Assembly (NCBI GenBank): GCA_007132975.1 | Contig: SLNO01000046.1 | Coordinates: forward strand, 62,001 to 126,000 | Reading direction: 5' to 3' | Length of the DNA stretch: 64,000 nucleotides | Source of the DNA: Balneolales bacterium | GTDB taxonomy: Bacteria > Bacteroidota > Rhodothermia > Balneolales > Natronogracilivirgulaceae | Part shown: positions 42,080-51,917 of the stretch, piece by piece | Numbering within the stretch: the first letter of the stretch is position 1 | Layout: each line of letters starts with the position of its first letter | The notes under the pieces: generated by a model | Database searches by the model: none | The model's input: only the letters and a program-made list of their open reading frames with translations | What the model was told of the DNA's origin: nothing | Translations under genes and position numbers: made by a program

Positions 42080-43003
42080 ATGATAAAACTGAGACATTTA
42101 CCAGAAAACGGAACTATTGGGATTATGGCACCGTCTTCACCCATTGAACCAGTGAGGCTGGAGAAAGGGGTTGCCTACTTTGAGAAACGCGGGTACAGGG
42201 TCATCGTGAAACCGAGCTGCCATGCCCGTGACAACTATCTGGCCGGCAGCGCCAAAGATCGTGCAAAGGATCTGATGCAACTGGTCAATGATCCTGATGT
42301 CGACCTGATCTTTTTTGCCCGGGGCGGATTCGGAAGCAGTGCCATGTTGCCGCTTCTTGATTACGAGGCTATCAAATCAGCCAGAAAACTGATGATCGGT
42401 TACAGCGACATCACTGCTCTTGAATGGGGAATATTTGCACGAACCGGCATTCCCTCCCTTTCCACCGGCATGCCAGCCACTGACTTCTACACGGATCCGG
42501 TCCATCCCGAATTTGAGAAAGCTTTCTGGGACTTCATGCAAACCGGCAAAATAGATTACGAACTGTCCGTTCCTTCCAGCAGGTCTTCGGGCGAGGTGCG
42601 TGGTGTGGCCATGCCGGGCACGCTTTCCGTAGCCGCCAAGCAGGCGGGCTCCCCGTACTTCCCGGACCTGACGGGAAGCATCCCGATCCTGGAGGACGTC
42701 GGCGAGCCACGGCACAAGACCGAAGGCTATTTGTGGCAGGCAAAACTGGCCGGTTGGCTGGATGCGGCCAATGCCGTAATCTTCGGATCGTTTACGCCAC
42801 CCGATGAGGAGACGTTTGACGATGTGCCGTCGATGGAAAAAGTACTGGACCGGTTGCTCAAGGAGACAGACCTGCCAGTACTGCGGGATGTCCCCTACGG
42901 ACACATCGACCACAAAATCCCGTTTCCGCTGGGCGTTGAGTTATCGATTACATTTGGAAAAACAGTCAAAATCACCAGTACCGAATCAATATTTGATTTT
43001 TGA
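42080..43003 (+). CDS. LD-carboxypeptidase (S66 family)
   Basis: S66 enzymes cut the terminal D-alanine from cytosolic murein tetrapeptides during cell-wall recycling; relatives are microcin immunity proteins (MccF). The 307-residue product has GTIGIMAPSSPI near residue 11, the FFARGGFGSS segment near 75 and the nucleophilic serine in IGYSDITALEW near 113. The C-terminal part has LWQAKLAGWLDAANAVIFGS near 215 and the catalytic histidine in VPYGHIDHKIPFPLG near 275. The length and motifs fit the LdcA branch better than MccF. It precedes purN with a TTGA overlap. Confidence 0.9.
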   Translation: MIKLRHLPENGTIGIMAPSSPIEPVRLEKGVAYFEKRGYRVIVKPSCHARDNYLAGSAKDRAKDLMQLVNDPDVDLIFFARGGFGSSAMLPLLDYEAIKSARKLMIGYSDITALEWGIFARTGIPSLSTGMPATDFYTDPVHPEFEKAFWDFMQTGKIDYELSVPSSRSSGEVRGVAMPGTLSVAAKQAGSPYFPDLTGSIPILEDVGEPRHKTEGYLWQAKLAGWLDAANAVIFGSFTPPDEETFDDVPSMEKVLDRLLKETDLPVLRDVPYGHIDHKIPFPLGVELSITFGKTVKITSTESIFDF

Positions 43004-43590
43004 AAACCAAGAACATCGTCGTCTTTGCATCCGGTACGGGTTCCAATTTCAAGGCGCTTCACCAGGCCGCTTTGAAAAAAGAGGTTCCCGCCCGCATCAC
43101 AGCCCTCATAAGTGACAATCCGAACGCCGGAGCCCTTGACTATGCCCGGGATCACGGCATACGGGATGTTGTTCTTCCGCCATCCTCATTTGGCGAGGCA
43201 GATGGATACCTGCAGAAACTGCAGGAAATCCTTGACCGGGAGTCCCCAAGTCTGATCGTACTTGCGGGATACCTGAAAAAGATCCCGGATGAGATCGTTG
43301 AGAAGTACAAGCGAAAGATCATCAACATCCACCCTGCTTTGCTGCCAAAATATGGTGGAAAGGGCTGGTATGGAATAAAGGTACACCGTGCCGTTATAGA
43401 AAACGGTGACGAAGAGTCGGGGTGCACCGTCCATTATGTGACAAACAACTACGATGAGGGGCCCGTGATAGCACAGGCAAGGGTGCCGGTCCGTAAGGAT
43501 GACACCGCCGAACAGTTGGCAGAGCGGGTTTTGAAACAGGAACACCTTTTGTATCCCAAGGTAGTCCGTTTCCTGCTATCCCACAGTTGA
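43000..43590 (+). CDS. purN: Phosphoribosylglycinamide formyltransferase PurN
   Basis: Transfers a formyl group from 10-formyl-THF to GAR, step three of purine synthesis. The 196-residue protein has the opening NIVVFASGTGSNFKAL with the phosphate-binding loop, LIVLAGYLKKIPDEIV near 83, and the catalytic asparagine/histidine motif IINIHPALLPKYGGKGWYG near 105. The family aspartate follows in VTNNYDEGPVIAQA near 145. Start is TTG at 43000, which overlaps the stop of the previous gene as TTGA; no in-frame ATG exists before the conserved core. purH lies 261 bases downstream. Confidence 0.95.
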   Translation: MKTKNIVVFASGTGSNFKALHQAALKKEVPARITALISDNPNAGALDYARDHGIRDVVLPPSSFGEADGYLQKLQEILDRESPSLIVLAGYLKKIPDEIVEKYKRKIINIHPALLPKYGGKGWYGIKVHRAVIENGDEESGCTVHYVTNNYDEGPVIAQARVPVRKDDTAEQLAERVLKQEHLLYPKVVRFLLSHS

Positions 43591-43851
43591 GACCTTTCTG
43601 TGCCATGAATTTCTGCATCAGTGCTGAAAATAGTGTTCCTTGCATGTGCAGGTCCATGTCAAGCACTTTTGCAGGTCAGTTTTCAGCGCTTATACAGGTG
43701 CGTGTTTCGCATTATTGTCTTTCAGTTCATGTGTAAATTGTGTGGTTTTTGGAGAACAGATGAACACGGCAGGTGAATAATTAGTGTGGATGACCACCGG
43801 ATTTCGCCGAATTAGAATCAGAAACAGTAAATCCCAGAAAAACATTTTTAT

Positions 43852-45516
43852 ATGACTTCAGAGTACCTGAATCAGCTTCCGGACGTTGCGGTCGAAAGGG
43901 CGCTTATATCCGTATCCGATAAAAGCGGCTTGCCAGAGCTTGTACATCACCTCCATGATGCAGGCATTCAACTCATTTCAACTGGCGGTACAGCCAGGCT
44001 GATACGGGAAGCTGGAATTCCTGTCACCGATGTATCCGAGATTACCGGATTTCCGGAATGCCTGGGTGGGCGTGTCAAGACCCTTCACCCAAAAATCCAC
44101 GGCGGTTTGCTGGCCCGGCCCGCGGTTTCCGATCATGCCAGGACGCTGGATGAGCTTGGGATCCATCCAATACAGCTGGTGATCGTAAACCTCTACCCTT
44201 TCCGGGAAGCGGTGCAGGAGCGGCCAGGTGATGCTGAGCATGCCATCGAGAACATAGATATCGGCGGACCTGCCATGGTCCGGGCGTCAGCCAAGAATTT
44301 CGAGAATGTCTGTGTGGTCACAGATCCCGGACAGTATGCAGAACTGGTTGAAGAACTGGATCAAAATGGAGTGAAAATCCGTTCGGCGCTCCGCGCGAAG
44401 TTCGCCGTACAGGCGTTCAAACTGACGGCCTCATACGATGGGGCCATCTCCGACACACTGGACATGATGATAAGAGATGCGGGCCTTGCGGCAGAGGCGG
44501 CTCGTGAGAATATGGGCCAGGATAAGGTCCAGAGTCAGGACCAGAGTCAGGCGAATGTGCAAGCAAGTCCTGCCTCCGTCCCTGCTGCACTGAACATCCA
44601 TACCCCCGTCTACCGCGAGCTCCGCTACGGCGAAAACCCGCACCAACCGGCGGCCATTTACGGCAATCCCGACCAGTATATCGATTGTTTTCACGGAAAG
44701 GAACTCAGTTACAACAACTACCTGGATATTGATGCGGCCCTGAACCTTGCAGCCGATTTCCGCCAAGACAACGCGGTGCTGTGTGCCATTTTCAAACACA
44801 GCCTACCCTGCGGTGTGGCACTTGCAGACAGTGCGGAAAGGTCGTGGGAAAAGGCATTTTCAACGGATACTACTTCACCATTCGGTGGGATCGTACTGTT
44901 CAACCGACCCGTTGATGGTGCAACAGCGCAAAAAGTGGACCAGATCTTCACGGAGATCATCCTGGCACCGTCTTTCACCGGCGAAGCACTGGAACTGCTT
45001 CAAAAGAAGCAGAACCGCAGGCTGATACGGATCCTGGACTGGCCGGATGGCAGCGTACCGTTGGTGCGGTCGATTACAGGCGGCTATCTCTGGCAGCGGG
45101 CGGACAGCGGGTTTGCCGGGGAGAAACGAGAGGTGGTAACGAGAGTTCAACCCGGACGCGAGCAGATGGAGACGCTCGAATTTGCCTGGGCCGTGGCCAA
45201 GCATGTCAAGTCCAATGCAATCGTCTACGCCCGTGACCGGCAGACCATCGGAGTGGGTACTGGGCAGCCGAACCGCGTGACGGCCTCCCGCATTGCGGCC
45301 GGCAACGCCAAGACCTTTGGCCACACATTGGAGGGGTGTGTTGTTGCCTCGGATGCCTTTTTCCCGTTTGCCGATGGGCTTGAAGAAGCGGCCAGGGCAG
45401 GTGCAAAGGCGGTCATACAGCCAGGCGGCAGTGTACGGGATAATGAGGTGATTGCGAAGGCTGATGAACTTGGGATCGCCATGGTTTTCACCGGATCCAG
45501 GCATTTCCGACATTAG
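43852..45516 (+). CDS. purH: Bifunctional AICAR formyltransferase / IMP cyclohydrolase
   Basis: Carries out the last two steps to IMP. The 554 residues contain an MGS-like IMP cyclohydrolase domain (1-200: [15 protein letters not shown] near 18, [18 protein letters not shown] near 40, [20 protein letters not shown] near 61). The AICAR transformylase domain follows ([16 protein letters not shown] near 259, [19 protein letters not shown] near 283, the lysine-histidine pair in IFKHSLPCG near 313, and [17 protein letters not shown] near 500). A glutamine/serine-rich linker near residues 222-245 (around [13 protein letters not shown]) is longer than usual. Start at 43852 lacks a Shine-Dalgarno site, as often in Bacteroidota. 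The mre cluster follows. Confidence 0.96.
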   Translation: MTSEYLNQLPDVAVERALISVSDKSGLPELVHHLHDAGIQLISTGGTARLIREAGIPVTDVSEITGFPECLGGRVKTLHPKIHGGLLARPAVSDHARTLDELGIHPIQLVIVNLYPFREAVQERPGDAEHAIENIDIGGPAMVRASAKNFENVCVVTDPGQYAELVEELDQNGVKIRSALRAKFAVQAFKLTASYDGAISDTLDMMIRDAGLAAEAARENMGQDKVQSQDQSQANVQASPASVPAALNIHTPVYRELRYGENPHQPAAIYGNPDQYIDCFHGKELSYNNYLDIDAALNLAADFRQDNAVLCAIFKHSLPCGVALADSAERSWEKAFSTDTTSPFGGIVLFNRPVDGATAQKVDQIFTEIILAPSFTGEALELLQKKQNRRLIRILDWPDGSVPLVRSITGGYLWQRADSGFAGEKREVVTRVQPGREQMETLEFAWAVAKHVKSNAIVYARDRQTIGVGTGQPNRVTASRIAAGNAKTFGHTLEGCVVASDAFFPFADGLEEAARAGAKAVIQPGGSVRDNEVIAKADELGIAMVFTGSRHFRH

Positions 45517-45737
45517 ATTGCAGCAAACAGCAAGTCCGGCTTTAAAATGCTGTCGAAGCAACCGCAGAAACCAAGCTGGCGATCCAGGAATCATGAACTT
45601 CGAGTACGTCTGAAATAACGACGGTATTTCTGTGTTTTCGCTCAAAGAAATTCGCAAAAGGCCGTTTAAAATCGTAACTTTGGAAGTTATCACAACTCCT
45701 TCCCCCATTGTTCACGAAACATCAGTAATACTTGTTT

Positions 45738-46805
45738 ATGCCGCAGACTGAAACAATTAACAAAAAGCCATACACGGGTCATAATAATTCAAAAGGCGGA
45801 CTGTTCGACTGGCTGTATACAGACATCGCCATTGATCTTGGCACCGCCAACACACTTATCCACGCCCGGAACCAGGGTATTGTGTTAAACGAGCCTTCCA
45901 TCGTGGCTCTCAACCTGGAGAATCAGGCCGTTGCCATCGGACACGAAGCACGTCTGATGCACGAGAAAACCCACAAGAAAATCCGTACAGTGCGCCCGTT
46001 GCGCGATGGTGTGATCGCCGATTTCGAAGTGGCCGAGCACATGATCCGCGGCATGATCAAAAAAGTGAAGGTCCGCTGGTATTCATCCACCCGGAAAATG
46101 GTTGTCTGCGTTCCCAGCGGCATTACCGAAGTGGAGAAACGTGCTGTGCGGGACAGTGCAGAGCATGCCGGCGCCAAGGAGGTGTATCTTGTTGACGAGC
46201 CCATGGCCGCCGCCATCGGCATCGGGCTGGATGTTCACGAACCGGTAGGTAATATGATTGTGGATATCGGTGGCGGAACGACAGAAATTGCCGTCATTGC
46301 GCTCTCCGGCATCGTGTATTCGCAATCTGTCAGGCTCGGCGGTGACGAGCTCAATGAGGATATCATCAATTATTTCCGGCGGAACCACAACCTGCTTATT
46401 GGGGAGCGCACAGCGGAACAGGTCAAATGCATGCTTGGGTCAGCGGCTCCTCTGGATGAGGAACTAGAGCTTACTGTAAAGGGCCGGGATCTGGTCAACG
46501 GCGTCCCGCGCACACGCATCGTAACCTCAAAAGATATCCGGGAAGCTATCTCCGAATCCGTTAATACCATTGTAGAGTCTGTGACCAAATCGCTTGAGCA
46601 GACACCACCCGAGCTCTCCGCCGACATCCTGGACCGGGGAATTTTCCTGACGGGTGGCGGAGCGCTGCTGATGAACCTGGACAAGCTGATCATGGAAACT
46701 ACGGACCTTCCGGTACACATTGCCGAGGATCCGCTGACGGCTGTTGTACGGGGAACCGGCAAAGTGCTCGAGGATCTGGAGTACTACCGGGCGATTCTAA
46801 CCTGA
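45738..46805 (+). CDS. mreB: Rod-shape-determining protein MreB
   Basis: MreB is the bacterial actin that guides lateral wall synthesis on the cytoplasmic face. The 355-residue product shows the phosphate-1 motif IDLGTANTLIHAR near 30, GVIADFEVAEHMIRGMIKKV near 86, VVCVPSGITEVEKRAVRDSA near 117, phosphate-2 IVDIGGGTTEIAVIALSG near 172 and the adenosine motif LTGGGALLMNLDKLI near 308. ATG at 45738 is preferred over TTG six bases upstream. It leads mreB-mreC-mreD-mrdA-rodA, spaced by 15 bases or less, so one transcript is likely. The residues before 25 are polar and variable. Confidence 0.97.
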   Translation: MPQTETINKKPYTGHNNSKGGLFDWLYTDIAIDLGTANTLIHARNQGIVLNEPSIVALNLENQAVAIGHEARLMHEKTHKKIRTVRPLRDGVIADFEVAEHMIRGMIKKVKVRWYSSTRKMVVCVPSGITEVEKRAVRDSAEHAGAKEVYLVDEPMAAAIGIGLDVHEPVGNMIVDIGGGTTEIAVIALSGIVYSQSVRLGGDELNEDIINYFRRNHNLLIGERTAEQVKCMLGSAAPLDEELELTVKGRDLVNGVPRTRIVTSKDIREAISESVNTIVESVTKSLEQTPPELSADILDRGIFLTGGGALLMNLDKLIMETTDLPVHIAEDPLTAVVRGTGKVLEDLEYYRAILT

Positions 46806-46820
46806 CCGAATGTTACCTGA

Positions 46821-47663
46821 ATGCAGTTTTCACTCCGCAAGACGGATGATGCGCAGGATCATGTGCTCACCGTACTGTTCCTGCTGATCGCTTTTTTCCT
46901 CATGGTTTTCCGCCATGACGGCGGGTTGCAGTCTGTCCGCAAGGTCTCAATCCTGGCTATGAGTTACATCGAGCAGCCACTTTCCCAGGTAAGGGTCTAC
47001 CGTACTGCACTTCAGACCAACGAGCAACTGGGCAAGCAGAACATCATCCTGCAGGATGAGCTTAGCCGATTGCGATCCGTGCGGGATGAAAACCTTGCCC
47101 TCAGGCAGATGCTTGGCTTGCGTGACACGCTTGATCTGGATCTCATACCGGTCAGGATCATTGCCAAAAACCTGACTGGGATCAATAACTCGTTTACTAT
47201 CAACAAGGGTACCCGGGATGGCGTAGAACCTGGGATGCCGCTCATTACACCGGACGGACTGATCGGACAGACGATACTGGCCACCCCGGGGCATGCTCAG
47301 GTAATGCCATTTTTCAATCCGCTTTTCCGGGTAAGCGCCCGGGTGCAGGGCAACAGGGCTTACGGAATTGTATCATGGAGTACAGACCAGTCCAACAAGC
47401 TGACGATGGAGTACGTGCCTCAAACCATTGATGTACCTGTTGGATCTGTTGTGGAGACTTCCGGTTTCAGCAATCAGTTCCCGCCCGGGATACCGATTGG
47501 CACGGTTGCCCTCACCAAACCTGAAGAAGGCCGCGACACGCAGCAAATCTTCGTTCTGCCATTTGTTTCACTTCATCAGACGGCAGAGGCTTTCATTGTC
47601 CGTTTTGAACCCGAACCGGAAGTTGAAGAACTTCTGCTTCAATATGAGAGCCTGTTCCAATGA
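46821..47663 (+). CDS. mreC: Rod-shape-determining protein MreC
   Basis: MreC is a bitopic inner-membrane protein whose periplasmic part activates PBP2. The 280-residue protein has one membrane helix near 13-30 (HVLTVLFLLIAFFLMVF) and a coiled coil (about 55-95: LQTNEQLGKQNIILQDELSR). A beta-barrel pair follows, with the family pattern INNSFTINKGTRDGVEPGMP near 115, VITPDGLIGQ-like TPDGLIGQTIL, then SVVETSGFSNQFPPGIPIGT near 216. It starts 15 bases after mreB and overlaps mreD by 4 bases. There is no long C-terminal tail. Confidence 0.95.
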   Translation: MQFSLRKTDDAQDHVLTVLFLLIAFFLMVFRHDGGLQSVRKVSILAMSYIEQPLSQVRVYRTALQTNEQLGKQNIILQDELSRLRSVRDENLALRQMLGLRDTLDLDLIPVRIIAKNLTGINNSFTINKGTRDGVEPGMPLITPDGLIGQTILATPGHAQVMPFFNPLFRVSARVQGNRAYGIVSWSTDQSNKLTMEYVPQTIDVPVGSVVETSGFSNQFPPGIPIGTVALTKPEEGRDTQQIFVLPFVSLHQTAEAFIVRFEPEPEVEELLLQYESLFQ

Positions 47664-48130
47664 AATCAGAACTGCTTAAATATGGCGTGATCGGACTGGC
47701 TGCGGTATTGCTTCAGATGCTTATTTTCAATCATTTGAGTTATGGGCCTGTCCAGGCGGATATTGCCCTGGTGGCGTTAATCTGGGTTATTGCAACACAA
47801 AACCGTACCACAGCCATTCTGTTTGCCGCCTATGTGGGCCTCTTGTCCGATTTTTTTCTGGATTTCTGGGGTCTGCACCTCATGGCCAAACCGCTTACTA
47901 CACTGCTTGTATACAGATTCGTACCCCGGCTCGAAGAAAGCCGGCTTTTTTTTATGCAGGTTTTTCTGATATTACTGGGTATATCCGCAGTCCACAATCT
48001 CTTTTTTCTCCTTGCCGGTTTTTTTGCGCAGATATACCAGGCAGGACACGTTTTCCTTCAGATTCTGATAGGAAGCAGTTTTATGACAGCCATAACCGGC
48101 AGCATCATCTACATTTTGCGTGACAATTAA
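47660..48130 (+). CDS. mreD: Rod-shape-determining protein MreD
   Basis: A 156-residue inner-membrane protein with about five helices, near residues 5-25, 33-50, 54-75, 92-120 and 130-152. MreD bridges MreC and the RodA-PBP2 synthase. The sequence is weakly conserved, so the call relies on size, topology, the DFFLDFWGLHLMAKPLTTLL segment near 66 (a common MreD feature) and position between mreC, which it overlaps by 4 bases, and mrdA, which starts 9 bases later. Confidence 0.9.
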   Translation: MKSELLKYGVIGLAAVLLQMLIFNHLSYGPVQADIALVALIWVIATQNRTTAILFAAYVGLLSDFFLDFWGLHLMAKPLTTLLVYRFVPRLEESRLFFMQVFLILLGISAVHNLFFLLAGFFAQIYQAGHVFLQILIGSSFMTAITGSIIYILRDN

Positions 48131-48139
48131 GTAAGAGCC

Positions 48140-49999
48140 ATGCTTCGCAACAAGCAAGAAAAGCGTAATGACGTATCGATACGTGTCCTGCAGGTAATCA
48201 CTGTTACCCTTATGCTGATTTTTGCGGCCAGGCTGTTTCAGCTTCAGATCATCGAATATGAGACCTATGGCCCGCTGAGCCTTGCCAACAGTATCAGGCA
48301 GGAGAATGTAAGCCCGGCCCGTGGTCTTATTTTCGACCGAAGCGGCAGAATGCTTGTCGACAATCAGCCGATCTATACCATCACTGTCACACCCGCCAAT
48401 TTTGATCCGGGCACTGTTCCGCTGCTTGCAGAGTATCTTGGCATTGACAGTGAAACGGTTGAAGAGAGAGTGCTGGCGGCAAGAAGGTACTCCTGGCATC
48501 GTCCCTCACGGCTTGCAACGGATATCAGTTTCCATCGGTTCTCAAAAATCCAGGAAAACATCTGGAAGCTTCCCGGCATCGGTTACCATGTCGAATCCAA
48601 GAGGCACTACCCCACAGAAATACAAGGTTCTCACATCTTCGGCTACCTGAGCGAGGTCACCCAACAGGAGTACCGCAGTTCCAGAAGGTACAATTTGGGG
48701 GACAAGGCCGGACGGAGCGGGCTCGAGTTCATCTACGAACAGGACTTGCGCGGTGAATTGGGTGCGCGTTATATCCGGGTCAATGCACTGGGACAGGCTT
48801 TGGGTCCTTTTGAAGAGGGGCACATGGGGCATGATCCTGTAAAGGGAGCGGATATCTACACCCACATCGACCATGATCTCCAGCTGCTTGCCGAGGATCT
48901 CATGGTCGGAAAAACGGGTGGCGTTGTGGCCATGGATCCGAATACTGGTGCCATTCTGGCTCTGGCCAGTTCTCCTGGTTTTGATGTGGACCGGCTTTCC
49001 GGGCGTATCGATATGGAGTACTGGATGTCACTGAATGCCGATACCACCAACCCGCTGTTCAATCGTGCCATATCCACCATGCAGCCGCCCGGATCCACGA
49101 TAAAACCTTTGATGGGTCTCATTGGGCTCGATTTCGGAATCATTGATCCGGAGACAACGATAACCTGCCGGGGAGGCTTCACACTCGGTCGTTTTTACCG
49201 ATGCACCAAGGAACACGGGCGGCAAAACCTTGTGGAAGCCATCCAGAACTCCTGTAATACCTATTTTTTCTCGCTCATGAACCAGACCATGAACCAGAAG
49301 GGACTGAATGCCTGGCACCGGCACACCGCTTCCTTTGGCCTGGGACAGATGACACATATAGACCTCCCACACGAGCGCCGGGGGATCCTGCCCGACAGTG
49401 CCTACTACAATACCCATTTCGGTGGTCCAAGGAATTGGGGTATAGGCGACCTGATCAGCGTTGGTGTGGGACAGGGTACCTTTTCGAGCTCTCCCCTTCA
49501 GATGGCGGTGGTAACTTCCCAGCTTGCCAACGGCGGATACCGGGTAAGGCCACACATCGTTGACCGTATCGTATACCCGGATGGATCCGTGTCCATCAAC
49601 ACCCATGAGAGAGAACGCATCCCCTGGATCAATGACGAACATCTGCGTGTAATTCAGCAGGGAATGCGCAAGGCGGTTTCAGAGGGATCTGGACGGTTCT
49701 ATGCCGAAATTTCCGGGGTGGAGGTGGCCGGAAAAACCGGCACGGCTCAAAATCCGCACGGTCTTGACCATGGCTGGTTCATCTCCTATGCACCCTATGA
49801 GAACCCTGAAATAGCCATTGCTGTATTGGTGGAGAATGCCGGCTTCGGATCCATATCCGCCGCGCCTGTTGCAGGTCTTATGTTTGAGCAGTATTTCCAC
49901 GGACAGATCCGCCGGAATTGGGTCTACGATTATGTCAAGACATTCACTCCCCGGGAAAGGGCCGCAAGCAACAACGCAAACGGTGAGGAAAACCTGTAA
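48140..49999 (+). CDS. mrdA: Penicillin-binding protein 2 (elongasome transpeptidase)
   Basis: PBP2 crosslinks peptidoglycan in the lateral wall with RodA. The 619-residue class B protein has a membrane helix near 14-32, the pedestal dimerisation domain (about 55-220: ARGLIFDRSGRMLVDNQPIY), and the transpeptidase domain. In the latter the catalytic serine is S319 in S319-T-I-K322, the SxN motif is SCN (in IQNSCNTYFF near 371), and the KTG motif is VAGKTGTAQNPHG near 530. All catalytic residues are present. Its TAA overlaps the rodA ATG by one base (TAATG), coupling the transpeptidase and glycosyltransferase. Confidence 0.97.
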   Translation: MLRNKQEKRNDVSIRVLQVITVTLMLIFAARLFQLQIIEYETYGPLSLANSIRQENVSPARGLIFDRSGRMLVDNQPIYTITVTPANFDPGTVPLLAEYLGIDSETVEERVLAARRYSWHRPSRLATDISFHRFSKIQENIWKLPGIGYHVESKRHYPTEIQGSHIFGYLSEVTQQEYRSSRRYNLGDKAGRSGLEFIYEQDLRGELGARYIRVNALGQALGPFEEGHMGHDPVKGADIYTHIDHDLQLLAEDLMVGKTGGVVAMDPNTGAILALASSPGFDVDRLSGRIDMEYWMSLNADTTNPLFNRAISTMQPPGSTIKPLMGLIGLDFGIIDPETTITCRGGFTLGRFYRCTKEHGRQNLVEAIQNSCNTYFFSLMNQTMNQKGLNAWHRHTASFGLGQMTHIDLPHERRGILPDSAYYNTHFGGPRNWGIGDLISVGVGQGTFSSSPLQMAVVTSQLANGGYRVRPHIVDRIVYPDGSVSINTHERERIPWINDEHLRVIQQGMRKAVSEGSGRFYAEISGVEVAGKTGTAQNPHGLDHGWFISYAPYENPEIAIAVLVENAGFGSISAAPVAGLMFEQYFHGQIRRNWVYDYVKTFTPRERAASNNANGEENL

Positions 50000-51249
50000 T
50001 GGCCTGGTACCGACAATTTGACTGGCTGCTGATCATCTGCTGGGTCCTGCTATTCTCGGCAGGACTAATTGCCATCTACAGTGCTACGCTCGGGCCTGTT
50101 TCACAGTTTCTTCCCGCATACATTCAGGGCAATTTCCTCAATCAGATCATCTGGATTGGCGTTTCGATGATTGCGCTGGCATCCATCCAGTTCACGAGTC
50201 CGCGCACATTCCAGCAGATTTCATATGCGCTTTATCTACTGTGTATTATTTTGGCCATTGCCACGGTCATATGGGGTGTGGAAGCCGGCGGCGCGCGACG
50301 GTGGCTTGTCATTGGCGGGCTGCGTTTCCAGATCAGTGAAATGCTGAAGCTGGCCACCATTCTTGCGGTGGCCAACTACCTTACGAGCAGGCGGGACATT
50401 TCCGCCGAGCATATTGGGTCGGCCCTGGTAGCGGTGGTGCTGATGGTCATTCCCGCCATCATCATCATCCTGCAGAATGATACCGGTACGGCGCTTGTAC
50501 TCCTGGCCCTTATTCCCGTCATGCTTTTCTGGTCGGGCCTGCCCTACGGAATTTCCCTTTTTCTCATTTCCCCTGCCATCATTGCCTATTTCTCCGTGAT
50601 CGACTGGAGGCTGGGTGTGGTTGCTGTCATACTGCTGACTATTGCCATCTTTTTCATACAGAAGAGGCCCTGGCTCACCAGTTCAGCGTTTATATTGGGA
50701 AATCTGGTGGTTATTGGAGTGCAAGTGGCACTATATCAGATTTTAAAACCTCACCAGCAAGCCCGCATCGAGGCCTTTGTGAATCCTGCCCTGGATCCTC
50801 AGGGAGTCGGTTGGAACGTATTGCAGGCCAAAACGGCAATCGGTTCCGGAGGTTTATGGGGCAAAGGATTCCTTGAGGGCACCCAGACACAATTGCGATT
50901 CCTGCCGGAGCAGTGGACCGACTTTATCTTCCCGGTATTTGCCGAAGAATTCGGATTTGTGGGGGCCGGGTTGCTGTTGCTGGTCTTTGCCATCCTGCTG
51001 ATGCGCCTGCTGGGTATAGCCGGAGAGCACCGCCATCCTTTTGCCCAGCTTGTCATTGTCGGCGTGGCCATGACATTCCTGGTACACCTGGTCATCAACC
51101 TTGGCAGCGCCATGGGGTTATTTCCCGTAATTGGCCTTCCGCTCCCCTTCGTCAGCTATGGAGGTTCCGCTTTCCTCTCTTATTCCATCATGCTGGCAAT
51201 CTGTTTGAACTTCCATTTCTACAAACGGGAGTTCAGTATTTATTCCTGA
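49999..51249 (+). CDS. rodA: Rod-shape-determining protein RodA (SEDS glycosyltransferase)
   Basis: RodA polymerises lipid II into glycan strands together with PBP2. The 416-residue protein has about ten membrane helices. SEDS hallmarks are VWGVEAGGARRWLVIGGLRF near 93, FQISEMLKLATILAVANYL near 112, ILQNDTGTALVLLALI near 155 and the large extracytoplasmic loop ending TQLRFLPEQWTDFIFPVFAE near 297-316 with the essential W-D region. FPVIGLPLPFVSYGGSAFLS follows near 375. It is the last gene of the mre cluster and converges on rnhB with 17 bases between. The stem GCCGG-TTCAC-CCGGC at 51261-51275 may contribute to termination but is short. Confidence 0.97.
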   Translation: MAWYRQFDWLLIICWVLLFSAGLIAIYSATLGPVSQFLPAYIQGNFLNQIIWIGVSMIALASIQFTSPRTFQQISYALYLLCIILAIATVIWGVEAGGARRWLVIGGLRFQISEMLKLATILAVANYLTSRRDISAEHIGSALVAVVLMVIPAIIIILQNDTGTALVLLALIPVMLFWSGLPYGISLFLISPAIIAYFSVIDWRLGVVAVILLTIAIFFIQKRPWLTSSAFILGNLVVIGVQVALYQILKPHQQARIEAFVNPALDPQGVGWNVLQAKTAIGSGGLWGKGFLEGTQTQLRFLPEQWTDFIFPVFAEEFGFVGAGLLLLVFAILLMRLLGIAGEHRHPFAQLVIVGVAMTFLVHLVINLGSAMGLFPVIGLPLPFVSYGGSAFLSYSIMLAICLNFHFYKREFSIYS

Positions 51250-51266
51250 TTTGCCGGATTGCCGGT

Positions 51267-51917
51267 TCACCCGGCTTCAGCATCAGTATCAGATTCTCTT
51301 TTATAAATGCGATCTGTTCCCAGACGGAACGTAGTCCTGTGGTGGGGAGTGATCCCGAACTCCAGAAGGGCTTTGTAGTGACTTGCCGTGGGATAGCCAA
51401 CGTTTCTGTCCCATCCAAACTCAGGATACTCAAGGTGAAGGGAGTTCATGAGGCCATCACGATAGACTTTTGCGAGGATGGATGCCGCACCGATGCTGGC
51501 ACTAAGTCCGTCACCCCCTATGACGGTCATAGAGGGAATCAGTGTGGATGGGATATCCCGGTTTCCGTCCACAAGAAGATAATCAGGCGGTGGATCGGCT
51601 TTTTCGACACACCGTGCCATTGCCTTAAGCGATGCATGAAGAATGTTCAGCGAGTCTATCTCTTCTCTTTGGCACAGAGCGACCGTCCAGAAGGCACATT
51701 CTGACTTGATCTTTTCCGCAATCGTTCTGCGAAGCGGTGCTTTGAGCCTCTTACTGTCCGCGATTCCCGGTATGTTTGAGTTGGGGTGCAGGATGACCCC
51801 CGCCGCCACAACCGGGCCAGCCAGGCATCCCCTTCCAACCTCATCCAGACCCATGATCCGCTGGAATCCCTCCTTCCACAATTTATTTTCAAAGAAGTAG
51901 GGATCCATGCGTGCCAA
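51267..51917 (-). CDS. rnhB: Ribonuclease HII
   Basis: Removes ribonucleotides and RNA-DNA hybrids from DNA. The 216-residue protein has the DEDD catalytic set: D and E in GLDEVGRGCLAGPVVAAGVI near 24, the aspartate in DYLLVDGNRDI near 114, and a later aspartate in IGAASILAKVYRDGLMNSLH near 140-159. The C-terminus has EYPEFGWDRNVGYPTASHYK near 163. The start at 51917 directly abuts the preceding ompH stop, and an internal ATG at 51908 (MDPYFFEN) is equally plausible. It is the last gene of the long minus-strand envelope block. Confidence 0.95.
   Translation of the reverse strand: MARMDPYFFENKLWKEGFQRIMGLDEVGRGCLAGPVVAAGVILHPNSNIPGIADSKRLKAPLRRTIAEKIKSECAFWTVALCQREEIDSLNILHASLKAMARCVEKADPPPDYLLVDGNRDIPSTLIPSMTVIGGDGLSASIGAASILAKVYRDGLMNSLHLEYPEFGWDRNVGYPTASHYKALLEFGITPHHRTTFRLGTDRIYKRESDTDAEAG

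Noticed and set aside
42080-43003. Microcin immunity (MccF) system
   Set aside because: The S66 protein looks like LdcA and no microcin synthesis gene is nearby.
51261-51275. Bidirectional terminator between rodA and rnhB
   Set aside because: The stem GCCGG-TTCAC-CCGGC is only five bp, overlaps the rnhB stop, and lacks a T-run on either strand.
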